A stretch of DNA of 64,000 nt from Herminiimonas fonticola (GCF_003293745.1 NZ_PTLZ01000001.1:434001-498000), one strand, 5' to 3'. Shown: positions 38,531 to 48,650, counted from the first letter of the stretch. The notes: a model not told the origin generated them from the letters alone. A program made the numbers and translations.

Positions 38531-38863
38531 GCAGAGAGAAAGTGAGGGGTAGATATCCGCGTCATTATAGCTGTCTGCCGCAAGCGGGCGCGATTGTGAC
38601 TAAGAATCGGCCGGAATTGCAACATCCCATACCTCGCGTGGATTTTTGGCAACGGATTTGCAAATTACTTTATGGAAATTGCTTTACAGTTTTGGAGGCT
38701 TGTTGCTACGATTTAATGTAACGTTTTATCAATGTGTCCTAAATGCACGTTTTTAAACACTTTTTTATTGAAGCCCTTATATCTTTTAATTGAAGTTAGG
38801 GTTTCGACAAGCTAAACGGCATCGCGTTCAATATACACATAACGTTTTTGGGGAGAACTGCCC
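38531..38863. other. mrcA-pilM divergent intergenic region
   Basis: Non-coding stretch of 333 nt, AT-rich in its right half. It contains one reasonable plus-strand promoter (38683-38712) and a second weaker pair, TTGAAG (38790-38795) with TAAACG (38813-38818). No stable hairpins or coding potential were noticed. Confidence 0.5.
38683..38712 (+). promoter_or_regulatory. Possible sigma70 promoter of pilMNOPQ
   Basis: TTTACA (38683-38688), 18-nt spacer, TACGAT (38707-38712). This would leave a leader of about 145 nt before pilM. Box quality is moderate and no activator site is known. Confidence 0.4.
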
Positions 38864-39943
38864 TTGGCTTTAGATTTTGGCTCCTTATTCGGCAAAAAGA
38901 ATCCGCCGCTGGTTGGCTTGGACATTAGTAGTTCCGGGGTGAAACTCGTTGAATTGTCTGAAATCGGCAAAGGCGAATTGCGCCTCGAATGCTTTGCTTC
39001 CGAGCCACTTGCGCGTGGTGCAGTCGTCGATGGCAACATCGAAAACATCGATCAAGTCTCGGACGCTATACATCGTGTATGGAAAAAGAGCGGTACCCGC
39101 GCCAAATTGGCCGCAATGGGCATGCCGCCGGCTTCCGTTATCACCAAGAAAATCATTCTTCCTAGCGGCTTGTCCGACGAAAGCCTGGAGCTGCAGGTGG
39201 AAACCGAGGCCAGCCAATACATTCCGTTTGCACTGGATGAGGTGCGTCTTGATTTCGATGTCATCGGTCAGGTTGAGAATTCGCCGGAAGATGTCGAAGT
39301 CATGCTGGCAGCGACTCGCAAGGAAAAAGTAGAAGATCGAGTTGCAGTGGCTGAGGCCGCAGGCATTACGCCTACTGTTATGGATATCGAATCCTATGCT
39401 GCGCGTGCCGCCATATCTCGACTCACTCAACAACTGCCAAACGCTGGCAAAGGCCAGATTCTTGGTTTGTTTCAAATCGGTGCGCAAGTCACGCACGTTT
39501 CGATTTTGCTGGATGGTCAGTTGGTTTATGAGAGAGAGCAACCATTTGGCGGCCATCAATTGACGCAGGAGATTGTGCGTACTTATGGCTTGTCCTACGA
39601 AGAAGCGGAAGCCAAAAAGAAGGCGGGCGATTTGCCGGATGGCTATCAAACTGAAATTCTCGATCCATTTCTGGAAAACGCTGCGCTTGAAGTTACTCGT
39701 GCCATTCAATTCTTCTTCACCTCCACGCCTTACACACGCATAGATCAACTTTTTCTCGCGGGCGGATGCGCAATCATTCCCGGTATGGTGGACATGGTCG
39801 CCAATCGCACGAAGCTATCGACCTCTGTCGTGAGTCCTTTTAAAGGAATGCAACTAGGCCCGAATGTGCGCGAAAAACAATTGCGGATAGAGGCGCCAGC
39901 TTATTTGGTTGCCTGCGGACTGGCAATGCGGAGGTTTGACTGA
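38864..39943 (+). CDS. pilM: Type IV pilus assembly protein PilM
   Basis: Actin/FtsA-like cytoplasmic ATP-binding protein (359 aa) of the pilus alignment complex; it binds the N-terminus of PilN. It starts with TTG behind GGGGAGA at a seven-base spacing. The nucleotide-binding phosphate loops are visible in VGLDISSSGVKLVEL and LFLAGGCAIIPGM. First gene of pilMNOPQ; its TGA overlaps the pilN ATG. Confidence 0.95.
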   Translation: MALDFGSLFGKKNPPLVGLDISSSGVKLVELSEIGKGELRLECFASEPLARGAVVDGNIENIDQVSDAIHRVWKKSGTRAKLAAMGMPPASVITKKIILPSGLSDESLELQVETEASQYIPFALDEVRLDFDVIGQVENSPEDVEVMLAATRKEKVEDRVAVAEAAGITPTVMDIESYAARAAISRLTQQLPNAGKGQILGLFQIGAQVTHVSILLDGQLVYEREQPFGGHQLTQEIVRTYGLSYEEAEAKKKAGDLPDGYQTEILDPFLENAALEVTRAIQFFFTSTPYTRIDQLFLAGGCAIIPGMVDMVANRTKLSTSVVSPFKGMQLGPNVREKQLRIEAPAYLVACGLAMRRFD

Positions 39944-40566
39944 TGATCAAGATTAATCTTCTTCCTCATCGGGAAGAAAAGCGCAAGCAGCGTAAAAAAG
40001 AATTCGTTGCGATGCTGCTATTGAGTGCGATTGTTGGCGCACTGATTGTGATTGCCGTAGGTGGTTTTTTTGCGAGCAAGCTTTCCGAGCAGGAGCAACG
40101 TAATAATTTCATCAAAAGTGAAAATGCTCGCTTGGACGAAGAGATCAAGGAAGTTGCAAGTCTGAAGCAGGAAATCGAGGCGCTCAAGGCCCGTCAGCAA
40201 GCGGTCGAGGATTTGCAAAGCGATCGCAATCAGCCAATTTATCTGATGGATGAATTGGCGCAACAGGTTCCGGAAGGCGTTTATCTCAAATCCTTTAAAC
40301 AAGATGGTCAGCGCGTTTTGTTGAATGGTTATGCGCAATCGAATGAGCGCGTTTCCGAATTGCTGCGCAATCTGGGAAATCATTCTCCATGGTTGGAGCG
40401 GCCGGATTTGATTGAAATTCGGTCAGTCGGTATCGGGCAGGGAAAAGATGCGAAGAAAGTTTTCGAATTTAATATCAACGCCGGTATCAAGCGGCCGCGT
40501 GACAATGATCAGCCTGTAGTAAGCGCAAAGGTGCTGGCCCCGGCTGCAGCTCCGTTGAAACCTTGA
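39943..40566 (+). CDS. pilN: Type IV pilus assembly protein PilN
   Basis: Inner-membrane alignment protein (207 aa). The conserved N-terminus MIKINLLPHREEKR, which docks into PilM, is followed by one membrane helix (about 23-45) and a coiled coil (50-90). A ferredoxin-like periplasmic domain comes last. The Pro/Ala-rich tail after about 185 is an extension. Translation is coupled to pilM (ATG overlaps TGA). Confidence 0.94.
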   Translation: MIKINLLPHREEKRKQRKKEFVAMLLLSAIVGALIVIAVGGFFASKLSEQEQRNNFIKSENARLDEEIKEVASLKQEIEALKARQQAVEDLQSDRNQPIYLMDELAQQVPEGVYLKSFKQDGQRVLLNGYAQSNERVSELLRNLGNHSPWLERPDLIEIRSVGIGQGKDAKKVFEFNINAGIKRPRDNDQPVVSAKVLAPAAAPLKP

Positions 40567-40582
40567 TTGTGAGACAGGCACC

Positions 40583-41242
40583 ATGGCAGATTTGAAAAAT
40601 ATTGGAGAGTCGATCAGTGCGCAGTTTCGCGATCTGAATGGCTTGCATCCCGGTCAGTGGCCCATCGTTCCACGTATGTTGTGTGGTGTCGGGGTATTGC
40701 TGGCCGTGTTGGTAGTGGGATGGTACGCATATTGGAGTACCCAGCTTGAGGAGTTGGATCGAACTGCGGCAGAAGAGTTGACGCTGAAAGATGCCTACAA
40801 AATAAAAGTACAACAGGCAATTAATCTGGACGGTTTGCGCAAGCAAAAAGTGCAGGTCAGTGAATATGTCGCGACGCTGGAAAAGCAATTGCCAAGCAAG
40901 GCAGAAATGGACGCTTTGTTATCGGATATCAACCAGGCAGGATTGGGACGCGGTTTGCAATTTGAATTGTTCAAACCGGGTCAAGTGGTGGTAAAAGATT
41001 ATTACGCTGAATTGCCTATCGATATAAAAGTAACTGGTCATTACCATGATGTTGCTGCATTTGCGAGTGACATTGCAAATTTGCCTCGTATCGTGACCCT
41101 TAATCGGATGAATTTGGTTGTGGCAAAAGATAATTCATTGACATTGGATGCTGTGGCCAAAACTTTTCGCTATCTGGATGATGGCGAAGTTGCGGCGCAA
41201 CGCAGTGCTGCGGCAGGGGCGAAAAAAGGTGGCAAAAAATGA
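40583..41242 (+). CDS. pilO: Type IV pilus assembly protein PilO
   Basis: Partner of PilN in the inner-membrane alignment complex (219 aa). One membrane helix near residues 30-50 (PRMLCGVGVLLAVLVVGWYA), coiled coil at 55-110, then the PilO periplasmic fold with FELFKPGQVVVKDYYAELPI and GHYHDVAAFASDIANLPRIV as landmarks. Its stop overlaps the pilP start (ATGA). Confidence 0.95.
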   Translation: MADLKNIGESISAQFRDLNGLHPGQWPIVPRMLCGVGVLLAVLVVGWYAYWSTQLEELDRTAAEELTLKDAYKIKVQQAINLDGLRKQKVQVSEYVATLEKQLPSKAEMDALLSDINQAGLGRGLQFELFKPGQVVVKDYYAELPIDIKVTGHYHDVAAFASDIANLPRIVTLNRMNLVVAKDNSLTLDAVAKTFRYLDDGEVAAQRSAAAGAKKGGKK

Positions 41243-41778
41243 AGCGCTATCAATGGATTCGTCTTGGCGTGTCAGGCTTGTTTTTAGTCGGCCTATTCGG
41301 TTGCGGGGATGGCGGCATACATGATGTTAGCCAATGGATGAAAGAAGTCCGGCAGCAAACCAGAGTGTCAATCAAACCCTTGTCCGAGCCGAAGAAATTT
41401 ACTCCGTTTTCATACGACGCCAAAGGAAGAGAAGATCCTTATAGCCCTAACAAGCTGGCAGTTGCCTTGGCGAAGTCAAAAAAAGATGGGGGTTCTATTC
41501 GCCCGGATCTGGAGCGTCGCCGAGAAGCGCTTGAAAGCTACCCACTGGATAATTTGCGCATGGTTGGCACATTGGCGAAGCCAGGTTTGACCTTTGCGTT
41601 GCTGCAAGCTGATAAATCGGTATTTCAAGTCAAGGTGGGAAATTACATCGGACAGAACCTTGGGATGATCGTAAAGATTACTGACACCGAAGTAGAGTTG
41701 AAAGAAATCGTTCAAGACGCGTCCGGCGAATGGGTCGAGCGTGAGGCCAAGTTGGAATTGCAGGAGACGCAAAAATGA
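41239..41778 (+). CDS. pilP: Type IV pilus lipoprotein PilP
   Basis: Inner-membrane lipoprotein linking PilNO to the secretin PilQ (179 aa). Signal peptide with lipobox LFGC (Cys22). A disordered proline-containing linker is followed by the HR-domain beta sandwich (LDNLRMVGTLAKPGLTFALL and VGNYIGQNLGMIVKI). It overlaps pilO (ATGA) and pilQ (ATGATG). Confidence 0.95.
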   Translation: MKRYQWIRLGVSGLFLVGLFGCGDGGIHDVSQWMKEVRQQTRVSIKPLSEPKKFTPFSYDAKGREDPYSPNKLAVALAKSKKDGGSIRPDLERRREALESYPLDNLRMVGTLAKPGLTFALLQADKSVFQVKVGNYIGQNLGMIVKITDTEVELKEIVQDASGEWVEREAKLELQETQK

Positions 41779-43877
41779 TGGCGCACCAAAAACAACTCAA
41801 AGACTCGCAGGGAATCATGCAAACATTTAAGCGTACATGTGCGTTCATCTATCTTGTGGCGATATGCGGTGCCGTAGCGGCGCAGGAGAACGCAATTGAA
41901 TCGATTACCGCAAATCAGCAGGGGTCCAATGTAGTGGTGCGGGTGGCGATGAAAAATCCGCTCACCAAACCTCCAATCGGATTTTCCATCACTAATCCAG
42001 CGCGTATCGCACTGGATTTCGCCGGCACGGCCAATGCAACCGGCAAGGGCATGCAAGATATCGGTTTGGGCGATGTGCGTAACGTCAATGTCGTACAAGC
42101 AGGCGAGCGCTCTCGTTTGGTTTTCAATTTGACGCGTGCATTGAATTACGCGACTACAGTTGATGGCAAGAATGTGATTGTTACCATTGACGGCACAGGC
42201 GGTTTGGCAACGGCAGTCAATGCATCCGGACTACCGGTAGCGTCTTCGCAAGTGAGTGTGGTTTCGAGCCGTCAAGCCTTGCGTGATATTGATTTCCGTC
42301 GTGGGAATAATGGCGAAGGCCGAATTGTCGTCGATTTGCCAAATAATCAAGTTGCGCTTGATGTTCGTCAACAGGGCAAGAAAATCGAAGTCGATTTTAT
42401 GAAAACTACAGTGCCGGACGTATTGCGCCGTCGTCTGGATGTCGCTGACTTTGGCACCCCGGTCAATATCATCACGACGCAGCAGCAAGGCGAAAACGTG
42501 CGCATGACCATCGAGCCGAAAGGTTTGTGGGAGCACAGCGCTTATCAAAGCGATTCGCAACTGGTAATTGAAGTCAAGCCGCTGAAAGAAGAGCCGAACA
42601 AACTCGGACAGGGTGTGCGCGATTATCGTGGTGAAAAACTATCCTTGAATTTCCAGAATGTCGAAGTGCGCGCAGTGCTGCAAGTTATTGCCGACTTCAC
42701 GGGTTTGAACATCATTACCAGTGATACGGTCGGTGGCAATCTGACTTTGCGTTTGAAGGATGTGCCTTGGGATCAGGCACTGGATATCGTGATGCAGGCC
42801 AAAGGCCTGGATATGCGAAAAAACGGTTCGGTGTTGTGGATAGCTCCGCGTGATGAGCTGTTGACGAAAGAGAAATTGGAGCTTGAGCAGCGCGCGCAAA
42901 TTGCCGAGCTTGAGCCGGTCAGAACAGAAACTTTCCAACTCAACTATCAAAAAGCAGAATCTTTCAAGCAGGTCTTCGGCATTGATGGCGGTAACCGTAG
43001 CATCTTGACCAAGCGTGGAAGTGCTGTTGTTGATCCGCGTACAAATCAACTGTTCATCACCGATATCCCATCCAAATTGGAAGAGATTCGTGCGCTGGTG
43101 CAGAAAACCGATATTGCCAGTCGTCAAGTGATGATCGAGGCAAGAATTGTTGAGGCAACTGACACATTCAGTAGTAGTTTGGGTGCCAAGCTATCCTTTG
43201 GTGTGAGGCAACAGGGGAACTATGAACTTGGCGGCAATCAGCTTACTCCCGGCGGGAGCGCCGCTTTGCCGAGCCTAGGTGGCAGTGCAGTCAATTTGCC
43301 GGCTAGTTCTACAGGGGGCAGTGCCGGCTCGGTTGCGTTGACCTTATTTAATGCTGCTGCCACCCGATTTATTGGCCTGGAATTGTCTGCGCTGGAAGCT
43401 GATGGCAAGGGAAAAATCATTTCCAGTCCGCGTGTCATTACTGCAGATCAGTTGAAGGCATTGATTGAGCAGGGTACGGAACTACCTTATCAACAGGCAA
43501 CCAGCAGTGGCGCGACCAGTATTTCATTCAGAAAAGCCAATCTGAAGCTGGAAGTTACTCCGCAGATTACGCCAGATGGCAACGTCATTCTGGACGTCGA
43601 TGTCAATAAAGATAGTGTTGGCATCGAGACACCGGCAGGCTTTGCGATTGATACCAAGCACGTAAAAACACAAGTCCTAATTGACAATGGTGGCACAGTT
43701 GTAATTGGCGGTATCTTCCAACAGACTGAACGTACTTCTATTTCAAAAGTGCCTTTCTTTGGCGACATTCCGCTTTTCGGTAATTTGTTTAAGAACACCG
43801 GTCGGACCAACGACAAAACCGAATTGTTGATTTTCCTGACACCTAAAATTCTGACTGACAAAGTATCAATCAGGTAG
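41775..43877 (+). CDS. pilQ: Type IV pilus secretin PilQ
   Basis: Outer-membrane channel for the pilus (700 aa). It has two AMIN peptidoglycan-binding domains (about 40-290), an N0/STN domain (YRGEKLSLNFQNVEVRAVL), an N1 domain and the C-terminal secretin domain with VEARIVEATD and the closing GGIFQQTERTSISKVPFFGD (cited separately). ATG 41775 has AGGAG eight bases upstream and overlaps the pilP stop. ATG 41817 would give a shorter signal peptide, MQTFKRTCAFIYLVAICG, and is a real alternative. Last gene of the pilus operon before the aroKB fusion. Confidence 0.96.
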   Translation: MMAHQKQLKDSQGIMQTFKRTCAFIYLVAICGAVAAQENAIESITANQQGSNVVVRVAMKNPLTKPPIGFSITNPARIALDFAGTANATGKGMQDIGLGDVRNVNVVQAGERSRLVFNLTRALNYATTVDGKNVIVTIDGTGGLATAVNASGLPVASSQVSVVSSRQALRDIDFRRGNNGEGRIVVDLPNNQVALDVRQQGKKIEVDFMKTTVPDVLRRRLDVADFGTPVNIITTQQQGENVRMTIEPKGLWEHSAYQSDSQLVIEVKPLKEEPNKLGQGVRDYRGEKLSLNFQNVEVRAVLQVIADFTGLNIITSDTVGGNLTLRLKDVPWDQALDIVMQAKGLDMRKNGSVLWIAPRDELLTKEKLELEQRAQIAELEPVRTETFQLNYQKAESFKQVFGIDGGNRSILTKRGSAVVDPRTNQLFITDIPSKLEEIRALVQKTDIASRQVMIEARIVEATDTFSSSLGAKLSFGVRQQGNYELGGNQLTPGGSAALPSLGGSAVNLPASSTGGSAGSVALTLFNAAATRFIGLELSALEADGKGKIISSPRVITADQLKALIEQGTELPYQQATSSGATSISFRKANLKLEVTPQITPDGNVILDVDVNKDSVGIETPAGFAIDTKHVKTQVLIDNGGTVVIGGIFQQTERTSISKVPFFGDIPLFGNLFKNTGRTNDKTELLIFLTPKILTDKVSIR

Positions 43878-43939
43878 GATGCTGGTTGTGGCGGCGGCCC
43901 TCTCGGTCGCCGCATTTGGCGAGAAAGAGTTAGTGTAAC

Positions 43940-45607
43940 GTGGGTGGAAATATATTTTTGGTCGGCTTGATGGGGGCCGGAAAAACGACAGTTGGTCGTG
44001 CGCTGGCAAAACGGCTGAACAAGCAGTTTATTGATTCCGATCATGAAATTGAAGCGCGTACTGGCGCTTCGATTCCCTTGATCTTTGAAATCGAAGGCGA
44101 AGCGAGTTTTCGCCAGCGTGAAGCGGAAGTTATTCGTGACTTGACGGCGCAACAGGATATCGTCCTGGCCACTGGTGGCGGTGCGGTACTCAACCCAGAA
44201 AGTCGGGCTTATCTCAAGTCGCGCGGCACAGTGATTTATCTGCGTGCCAGCGTCAACAGCATCTTGCAGCGTACCAGTCACGACAAAAACCGTCCCCTGT
44301 TGCAAACCGCAGATCCGCGCAAAACCATAGAAGATTTATCGCGTACGCGCGAACCGTTCTACAATGAAGTCGCCCACATCGTCATTGACACTGGACGGCC
44401 TAACGTACAATTCCTGATGCAATCGATTCTGGCGCAGTTGGGGCCGGAACATGCGCAAGTAAATGCGCCTACGTCGCAGCAACAGGATTCTTTATCAAAA
44501 CATATTACGATGGCACAGCTTTCTTCTTTTCATACCCTGCACGTTGATTTAGGTGCACGTAGTTATCCCATCAGCATAGGACAGGAGTTGCTGAGCGATC
44601 CTGCGGTCGTTGCTGCACATATCCCTGGTCCTCGCGTCGCAATTGTGACAAATACGGTAGTTGCTCCGCTCTATCTTGATCGCCTAAGTAAAACGCTGGA
44701 AGCTGCGGGCAAGCGGGTAACGCACATTATTTTGCCGGACGGTGAAGAAGAAAAAAATTGGACCAACCTGATGAAGGTTTTCGACGTGTTGCTTACTGAG
44801 AAATGCGATCGAAAAACCACCTTGATCGCTCTGGGCGGCGGCGTGATCGGCGATATGACAGGTTTTGCCGCTGCAGCCTACATGCGTGGCGTGCCGTTCG
44901 TCCAAGTGCCTACTACGCTGCTGTCACAAGTCGACTCATCTGTTGGTGGCAAGACCGGGATTAATCATCCGCTCGGCAAGAATATGATCGGTGCGTTTTA
45001 CCAGCCACAAGCGGTGATTGCCGACACTTCAACATTGAACACCTTGCCTGCGCGCGAGCTCTCCGCCGGCTTGTCTGAAGTGATCAAGCATGGTGCAATT
45101 ATCGATGCACCTTTCTTCGATTGGATAGAAGCGAACATTGCCAAGCTCGTGGCAAAAGATGCGGATGCATTGGCTTACGCCATCAAGCGCTCATGTGAAA
45201 TCAAGGCAGATGTTGTGCGCCAGGATGAGCGTGAAGGCGGTTTGCGTGCGATCCTGAATTTCGGTCACACCTTTGGCCACGCGATCGAAGCCGGTATGGG
45301 CTACGGTGTTTGGTTGCATGGCGAAGCAGTTGGTTGCGGCATGGTGATGGCCGCTGATTTATCCCAGCGCCTGGGTTTCATTGACGCGCAATCAAAAGAA
45401 CGCATAGTCGCAGTAGTGAAAGCCGCAGGTTTGCCGACAGTAGCGCCGGATCTCGGCGTGGCACGATGGTTAGAGTTGATGGAAGTCGACAAGAAAAATG
45501 AGGGCGGTGAAATCAAATTCATTTTGCTCAAACCCTTGGGCGCCTCGATCATCACTACGGTACCGCAAGATGTCTTGCTCCAAACCTTGAATGCATGCAT
45601 AGGCTGA
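43940..45607 (+). CDS. aroKB: Fused shikimate kinase / 3-dehydroquinate synthase (AroKB)
   Basis: One uninterrupted frame of 555 codons. Residues 1 to about 175 are shikimate kinase (Walker [33 protein letters not shown]). About 15 linker residues rich in Gln/Ser follow. Residues from about 191 are 3-dehydroquinate synthase ([46 protein letters not shown], and metal-binding histidines in [11 protein letters not shown]). The GTG start has only AAAGAG upstream. An internal ATG at 44510 could start AroB alone, but has no ribosome site. These are two steps of the chorismate pathway normally on separate genes in this position behind pilQ. Confidence 0.93.
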   Translation: MGGNIFLVGLMGAGKTTVGRALAKRLNKQFIDSDHEIEARTGASIPLIFEIEGEASFRQREAEVIRDLTAQQDIVLATGGGAVLNPESRAYLKSRGTVIYLRASVNSILQRTSHDKNRPLLQTADPRKTIEDLSRTREPFYNEVAHIVIDTGRPNVQFLMQSILAQLGPEHAQVNAPTSQQQDSLSKHITMAQLSSFHTLHVDLGARSYPISIGQELLSDPAVVAAHIPGPRVAIVTNTVVAPLYLDRLSKTLEAAGKRVTHIILPDGEEEKNWTNLMKVFDVLLTEKCDRKTTLIALGGGVIGDMTGFAAAAYMRGVPFVQVPTTLLSQVDSSVGGKTGINHPLGKNMIGAFYQPQAVIADTSTLNTLPARELSAGLSEVIKHGAIIDAPFFDWIEANIAKLVAKDADALAYAIKRSCEIKADVVRQDEREGGLRAILNFGHTFGHAIEAGMGYGVWLHGEAVGCGMVMAADLSQRLGFIDAQSKERIVAVVKAAGLPTVAPDLGVARWLELMEVDKKNEGGEIKFILLKPLGASIITTVPQDVLLQTLNACIG

Positions 45608-45646
45608 TTCCATTTGCGGTAAGTCTGGTTAAGGGGCTTTTCTAAT

Positions 45647-46795
45647 ATGAATATCGAAGCCCATCTGGCGCCGTATGCGGCGCACTCAGAACAATCTGCG
45701 GGGCGTCGTTATTCAGAGCCTGCAACCTCATCGCGTACCGAATTCCAGCGCGATCGTGATCGCATTATTCATTCCGCTGCATTTCGCCGGCTGGAATATA
45801 AAACCCAGGTATTTGTTAATCATGAAGGCGATTTATTTCGCACCCGTTTGACGCATAGTATTGAGGTTGCACAAATTGCGCGCTCGATTGCGCGCAATTT
45901 GCATTTGAACGAAGACTTGGTCGAGGCAATTTCACTGGCGCACGATCTGGGGCATACGCCATTTGGTCACGCCGGGCAAGACGCGTTGAATGCCTGCATG
46001 AATGACTATGGCGGATTTGAACATAATCTGCAAAGCTTGCGCGTGGTCGATGAACTGGAGCAGCGTTACGGTGCATTCGATGGCTTGAACCTGATGTTTG
46101 AAACACGCGAAGGCATACTCAAGCATTGCTCGTTAGCGAATGCAAAAAAGCTGGATGCAATCGGTTTGCGCTTCATCCAGAAAAAGCAGCCTACGCTGGA
46201 AGCGCAACTTGCCAATCTAGCCGATGAAATTGCGTACAACAATCATGATATTGACGATGGTTTGCGTTCGGGTTTGCTAACGAGCTTGCAACTTGATGAA
46301 ATTGATTTTTACGCGCGTCATCGCCATCAGGTTGAACTTGCATTTCCCGGCATAAATGGACGACGCGCGATTAACGAAACGATACGTCGCATGATCAATG
46401 CGCTGATTGTTGATGTGATCGAAACATCGCAACAGCGTATCCAATCTGCGCAAATAAAGACGATGGATGATGTGCGTAATGCGGCTCCGTTGATCGCATT
46501 CTCTGACGCAATGCGCGCAGAAGCCGTTTTGTTGAAGCGCTTCTTGCGAGAGAATCTTTACCAGCACTATCAAGTCAATCGCATGACCAGCAAGGCCCGC
46601 CGTATCGTGACGGAATTGTTCGATGCCTTCATGCGCGAACCGAATCTATTGCCGCCCGATTACCAACAGATCATTAGCGATACGCCGCAGGCAATTGCAA
46701 CGCAGGCTCGCAAGGTTGCAGATTACATTGCCGGCATGACGGATCGTTACGCGATACGCGAGCATAGGCGCTTGTTCATGATTGAAGAGATGTAA
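45647..46795 (+). CDS. dgt: dGTPase-like HD-domain triphosphohydrolase
   Basis: Member of the dGTP triphosphohydrolase family (382 aa), which hydrolyses dNTPs to nucleoside and triphosphate. HD-domain metal ligands are His70 ([10 protein letters not shown]), His99-Asp100 ([15 protein letters not shown]) and the later NNHDIDDGL. The short form of the family, lacking the E. coli insertions, so nucleotide specificity is unclear. Follows aroKB after 39 nt, an order common in betaproteobacteria. Confidence 0.92.
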   Translation: MNIEAHLAPYAAHSEQSAGRRYSEPATSSRTEFQRDRDRIIHSAAFRRLEYKTQVFVNHEGDLFRTRLTHSIEVAQIARSIARNLHLNEDLVEAISLAHDLGHTPFGHAGQDALNACMNDYGGFEHNLQSLRVVDELEQRYGAFDGLNLMFETREGILKHCSLANAKKLDAIGLRFIQKKQPTLEAQLANLADEIAYNNHDIDDGLRSGLLTSLQLDEIDFYARHRHQVELAFPGINGRRAINETIRRMINALIVDVIETSQQRIQSAQIKTMDDVRNAAPLIAFSDAMRAEAVLLKRFLRENLYQHYQVNRMTSKARRIVTELFDAFMREPNLLPPDYQQIISDTPQAIATQARKVADYIAGMTDRYAIREHRRLFMIEEM

Positions 46796-46848
46796 GCGTC
46801 ACTTCCGATATCAAGAAATATCGCTTTCAAAAATGCTCAGTCAATGAT

Positions 46849-46866
46849 GTTCGGCGAAAGCCGAAC
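46849..46866. repeat. GNRA-loop hairpin between dgt and the hydrolase gene
   Basis: GTTCGGC (46849-46855), GAAA tetraloop, GCCGAAC (46860-46866); perfect seven-pair stem between convergent genes. No T-run on either side, so termination by it would be weak. Confidence 0.5.
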
Positions 46867-46914
46867 TCATGTCATGAAAGCGACAAAAAATCACCTCCGC
46901 GCAGGATCTATACC

Positions 46915-48036
46915 TTAAACCAGATCGCGCAATGGATGTGCGTAGTCAGGCCATGCAGAAGTAAAAAACGGCGCAATCATTTCCTGCGTTACTTCTGGCA
47001 AAGAAGGCGGTCGCCACTGCGGCGCATTATCCTTGTCGATAGCCAGCGCGCGTATCCCTTCTACGGTTTCGCCGTGTTCAAAACAACGTCTTACCATGGT
47101 GCGCTCCAGGCGCAGGCAATCTGCCAGCTCCATCTTCGCCGAACGACGGATTTGTTCTAGCGATACGCAAACCATCAGCGGCGAACGCTTCAATATGGTG
47201 TTTAGCGTTTTCTGCGCAAAAGGATCGTCATCCTGCGCCAAAGAGGACATGATTGCTGCCACGTTGTCATGTGCAAAATGATGATCGATCAGATGGCGTT
47301 GTTTGGCGAGCATGCTGTTTGCTGGATCGATTTGCGCTGCAAACGGTGCGGCAAACTCATCAACCGCTTGCTGATACTGATGGTCATCGACTGATTCAAG
47401 CAGAGTCATTAGCGCCGGCAATTCTGCGCGCGGCACAAATACATCGGCCAGATTTGCGTACAAGGTATCGTCGGTAGCAACGATTTCGCCCGTCAATCCA
47501 AGATAGGTGCCAAGTTCACCTGGCAGTCGAGATAGGAAATAACCGCCGCCGACATCAGGGAATAATCCGATATTCACCTCCGGCATCGCCATTCTGGTGC
47601 GCTCTGTGACAACGCGTATGCTCTGCGCCGAGCTACTCTGAGAGATGCCCATGCCGCCGCCCATCACAATGCCGTCCAGCAGGGCAATGTAAGGTTTTTG
47701 GTAATGATGAATCAAGTGATTGAGCGCGTATTCTTCGGTAAAAAAATCTTCCAAGAGTGCGCTGCCACCTTGCAATCCACCATGCGCAACCTCATGAAAA
47801 AAACGGATGTCGCCACCTGCGCAGAATGCCTTTGGGGTACTGGAGTTGATCAGCGCAGCGTGTACGTTTTCATCCGTCCGCCATGCCGATAGCGCTTGCG
47901 TCATCGTACGGATCATGCCCAGCGAAAGAGAATTCATGGCTTGGGGGCGATCTAGTGTCAGACAGCCTAAGCCATGGTTCAGGGTGATGCGGATATCTGC
48001 GGGCATATATGAAGTTTCTTGGGTGAAGTTAGGCAT
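46915..48036 (-). CDS. Enoyl-CoA hydratase/isomerase family protein, 3-hydroxyisobutyryl-CoA hydrolase type
   Basis: Crotonase-fold enzyme (374 aa from ATG 48036). The long C-terminal extension and the motif MPEVNIGLFPDVGGGYFLSRL (cited as a landmark) are typical of 3-hydroxyisobutyryl-CoA hydrolases of valine breakdown. They hold the conserved glutamate and the glycine-rich oxyanion region MGGGMGIS. The fold signature KAFCAGGDIRFF is also present. Substrate is inferred from family, not proven. TTG or ATG starts upstream (48075) and ATG 48006 are alternatives; no site is convincing. Convergent with dgt and divergent from the pilin cluster. Confidence 0.82.
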   Translation of the reverse strand: MPNFTQETSYMPADIRITLNHGLGCLTLDRPQAMNSLSLGMIRTMTQALSAWRTDENVHAALINSSTPKAFCAGGDIRFFHEVAHGGLQGGSALLEDFFTEEYALNHLIHHYQKPYIALLDGIVMGGGMGISQSSSAQSIRVVTERTRMAMPEVNIGLFPDVGGGYFLSRLPGELGTYLGLTGEIVATDDTLYANLADVFVPRAELPALMTLLESVDDHQYQQAVDEFAAPFAAQIDPANSMLAKQRHLIDHHFAHDNVAAIMSSLAQDDDPFAQKTLNTILKRSPLMVCVSLEQIRRSAKMELADCLRLERTMVRRCFEHGETVEGIRALAIDKDNAPQWRPPSLPEVTQEMIAPFFTSAWPDYAHPLRDLV

Positions 48037-48081
48037 TCTAGCGGCTTCTTTGCGACATGTAGTGATATGAAGCAAGCCGTT

Positions 48082-48097
48082 GGGAGCGGGAATTGCA
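48082..48097 (+). promoter_or_regulatory. Candidate sigma54 (RpoN) promoter of the pilin cluster
   Basis: GGGAGCGGGAATTGCA. The GG at 48083-48084 and the GC at 48095-48096 are separated by exactly ten bases, as sigma54 requires, and the -12 box TTGCA is perfect. The -24 box is less good (GGGAGCG against TGGCACG). Transcription would begin near 48108, 60 nt before the first pilin gene. rpoN lies at 56582-58051. Confidence 0.5.
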
Positions 48098-48167
48098 CCG
48101 TTTATCGGATGTGCCTAGTAATGCGGCTCGATTGGTTTAAATTAATATTACTTAAAGGGAACATGCC

Positions 48168-48650
48168 ATGAAACATATTTTTTCCTCTTCTTTCAATCAG
48201 CGCAAATCGGCCGGATTTACGCTGATTGAACTCATGATTACCGTTGCAATTATCGGGATACTTGCCGCAGTGGCTGTGCCTGCTTACAGCGACTATGTAA
48301 TACGTGGAAAAATTCCAGAGGCAACGAGCGCATTGGCCAGCATGCGTATTCGACTCGAACAGTTTTATCAGGACGCTCGGAATTATGGATCCGATGATGC
48401 CAATTGTGGAGTACCGAATCCTGCTTCAGATAATTTTACCTACACATGTAACTGGAGTGTGGGTGGCGGTGTGGGCGGGACGAATCAGTTTTACCTGATT
48501 ACTGCAACAGGGATTGCAGGGCGTGGCATGAATGGATTTGCCTACACGATCGATCAAGCTGGCAACCGTAGAACGACAGCGGTGCCGAATGCTGCCTGGG
48601 GAACTGCTCCCATCGCATGCTGGGTCGTCAAGAAAGGTGGCGGATGTTAA
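48168..48650 (+). CDS. pilE: Type IV pilin, PilE-like
   Basis: Prepilin (160 aa). A 16-residue leader ends in Gly, then [24 protein letters not shown] with Phe at +1 and Glu at +5, the PilD cleavage signature. The C-terminal region has cysteines (around 84, 94, 151 and the final residue), consistent with a disulfide-bonded D-loop. Glycine-rich middle section. It may be the major pilin, but its position at the head of fimT-pilVWX-pilY1 is more usual for the minor pilin PilE. AAAGGGAACATGCC precedes the start; a sigma54-like promoter lies upstream. Confidence 0.9.
   Translation: MKHIFSSSFNQRKSAGFTLIELMITVAIIGILAAVAVPAYSDYVIRGKIPEATSALASMRIRLEQFYQDARNYGSDDANCGVPNPASDNFTYTCNWSVGGGVGGTNQFYLITATGIAGRGMNGFAYTIDQAGNRRTTAVPNAAWGTAPIACWVVKKGGGC

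Noticed and set aside
38790-38818. TTGAAG-N17-TAAACG as the pilM promoter
   Set aside because: The -10 box matches only three of six positions; the pair at 38683-38712 is better.
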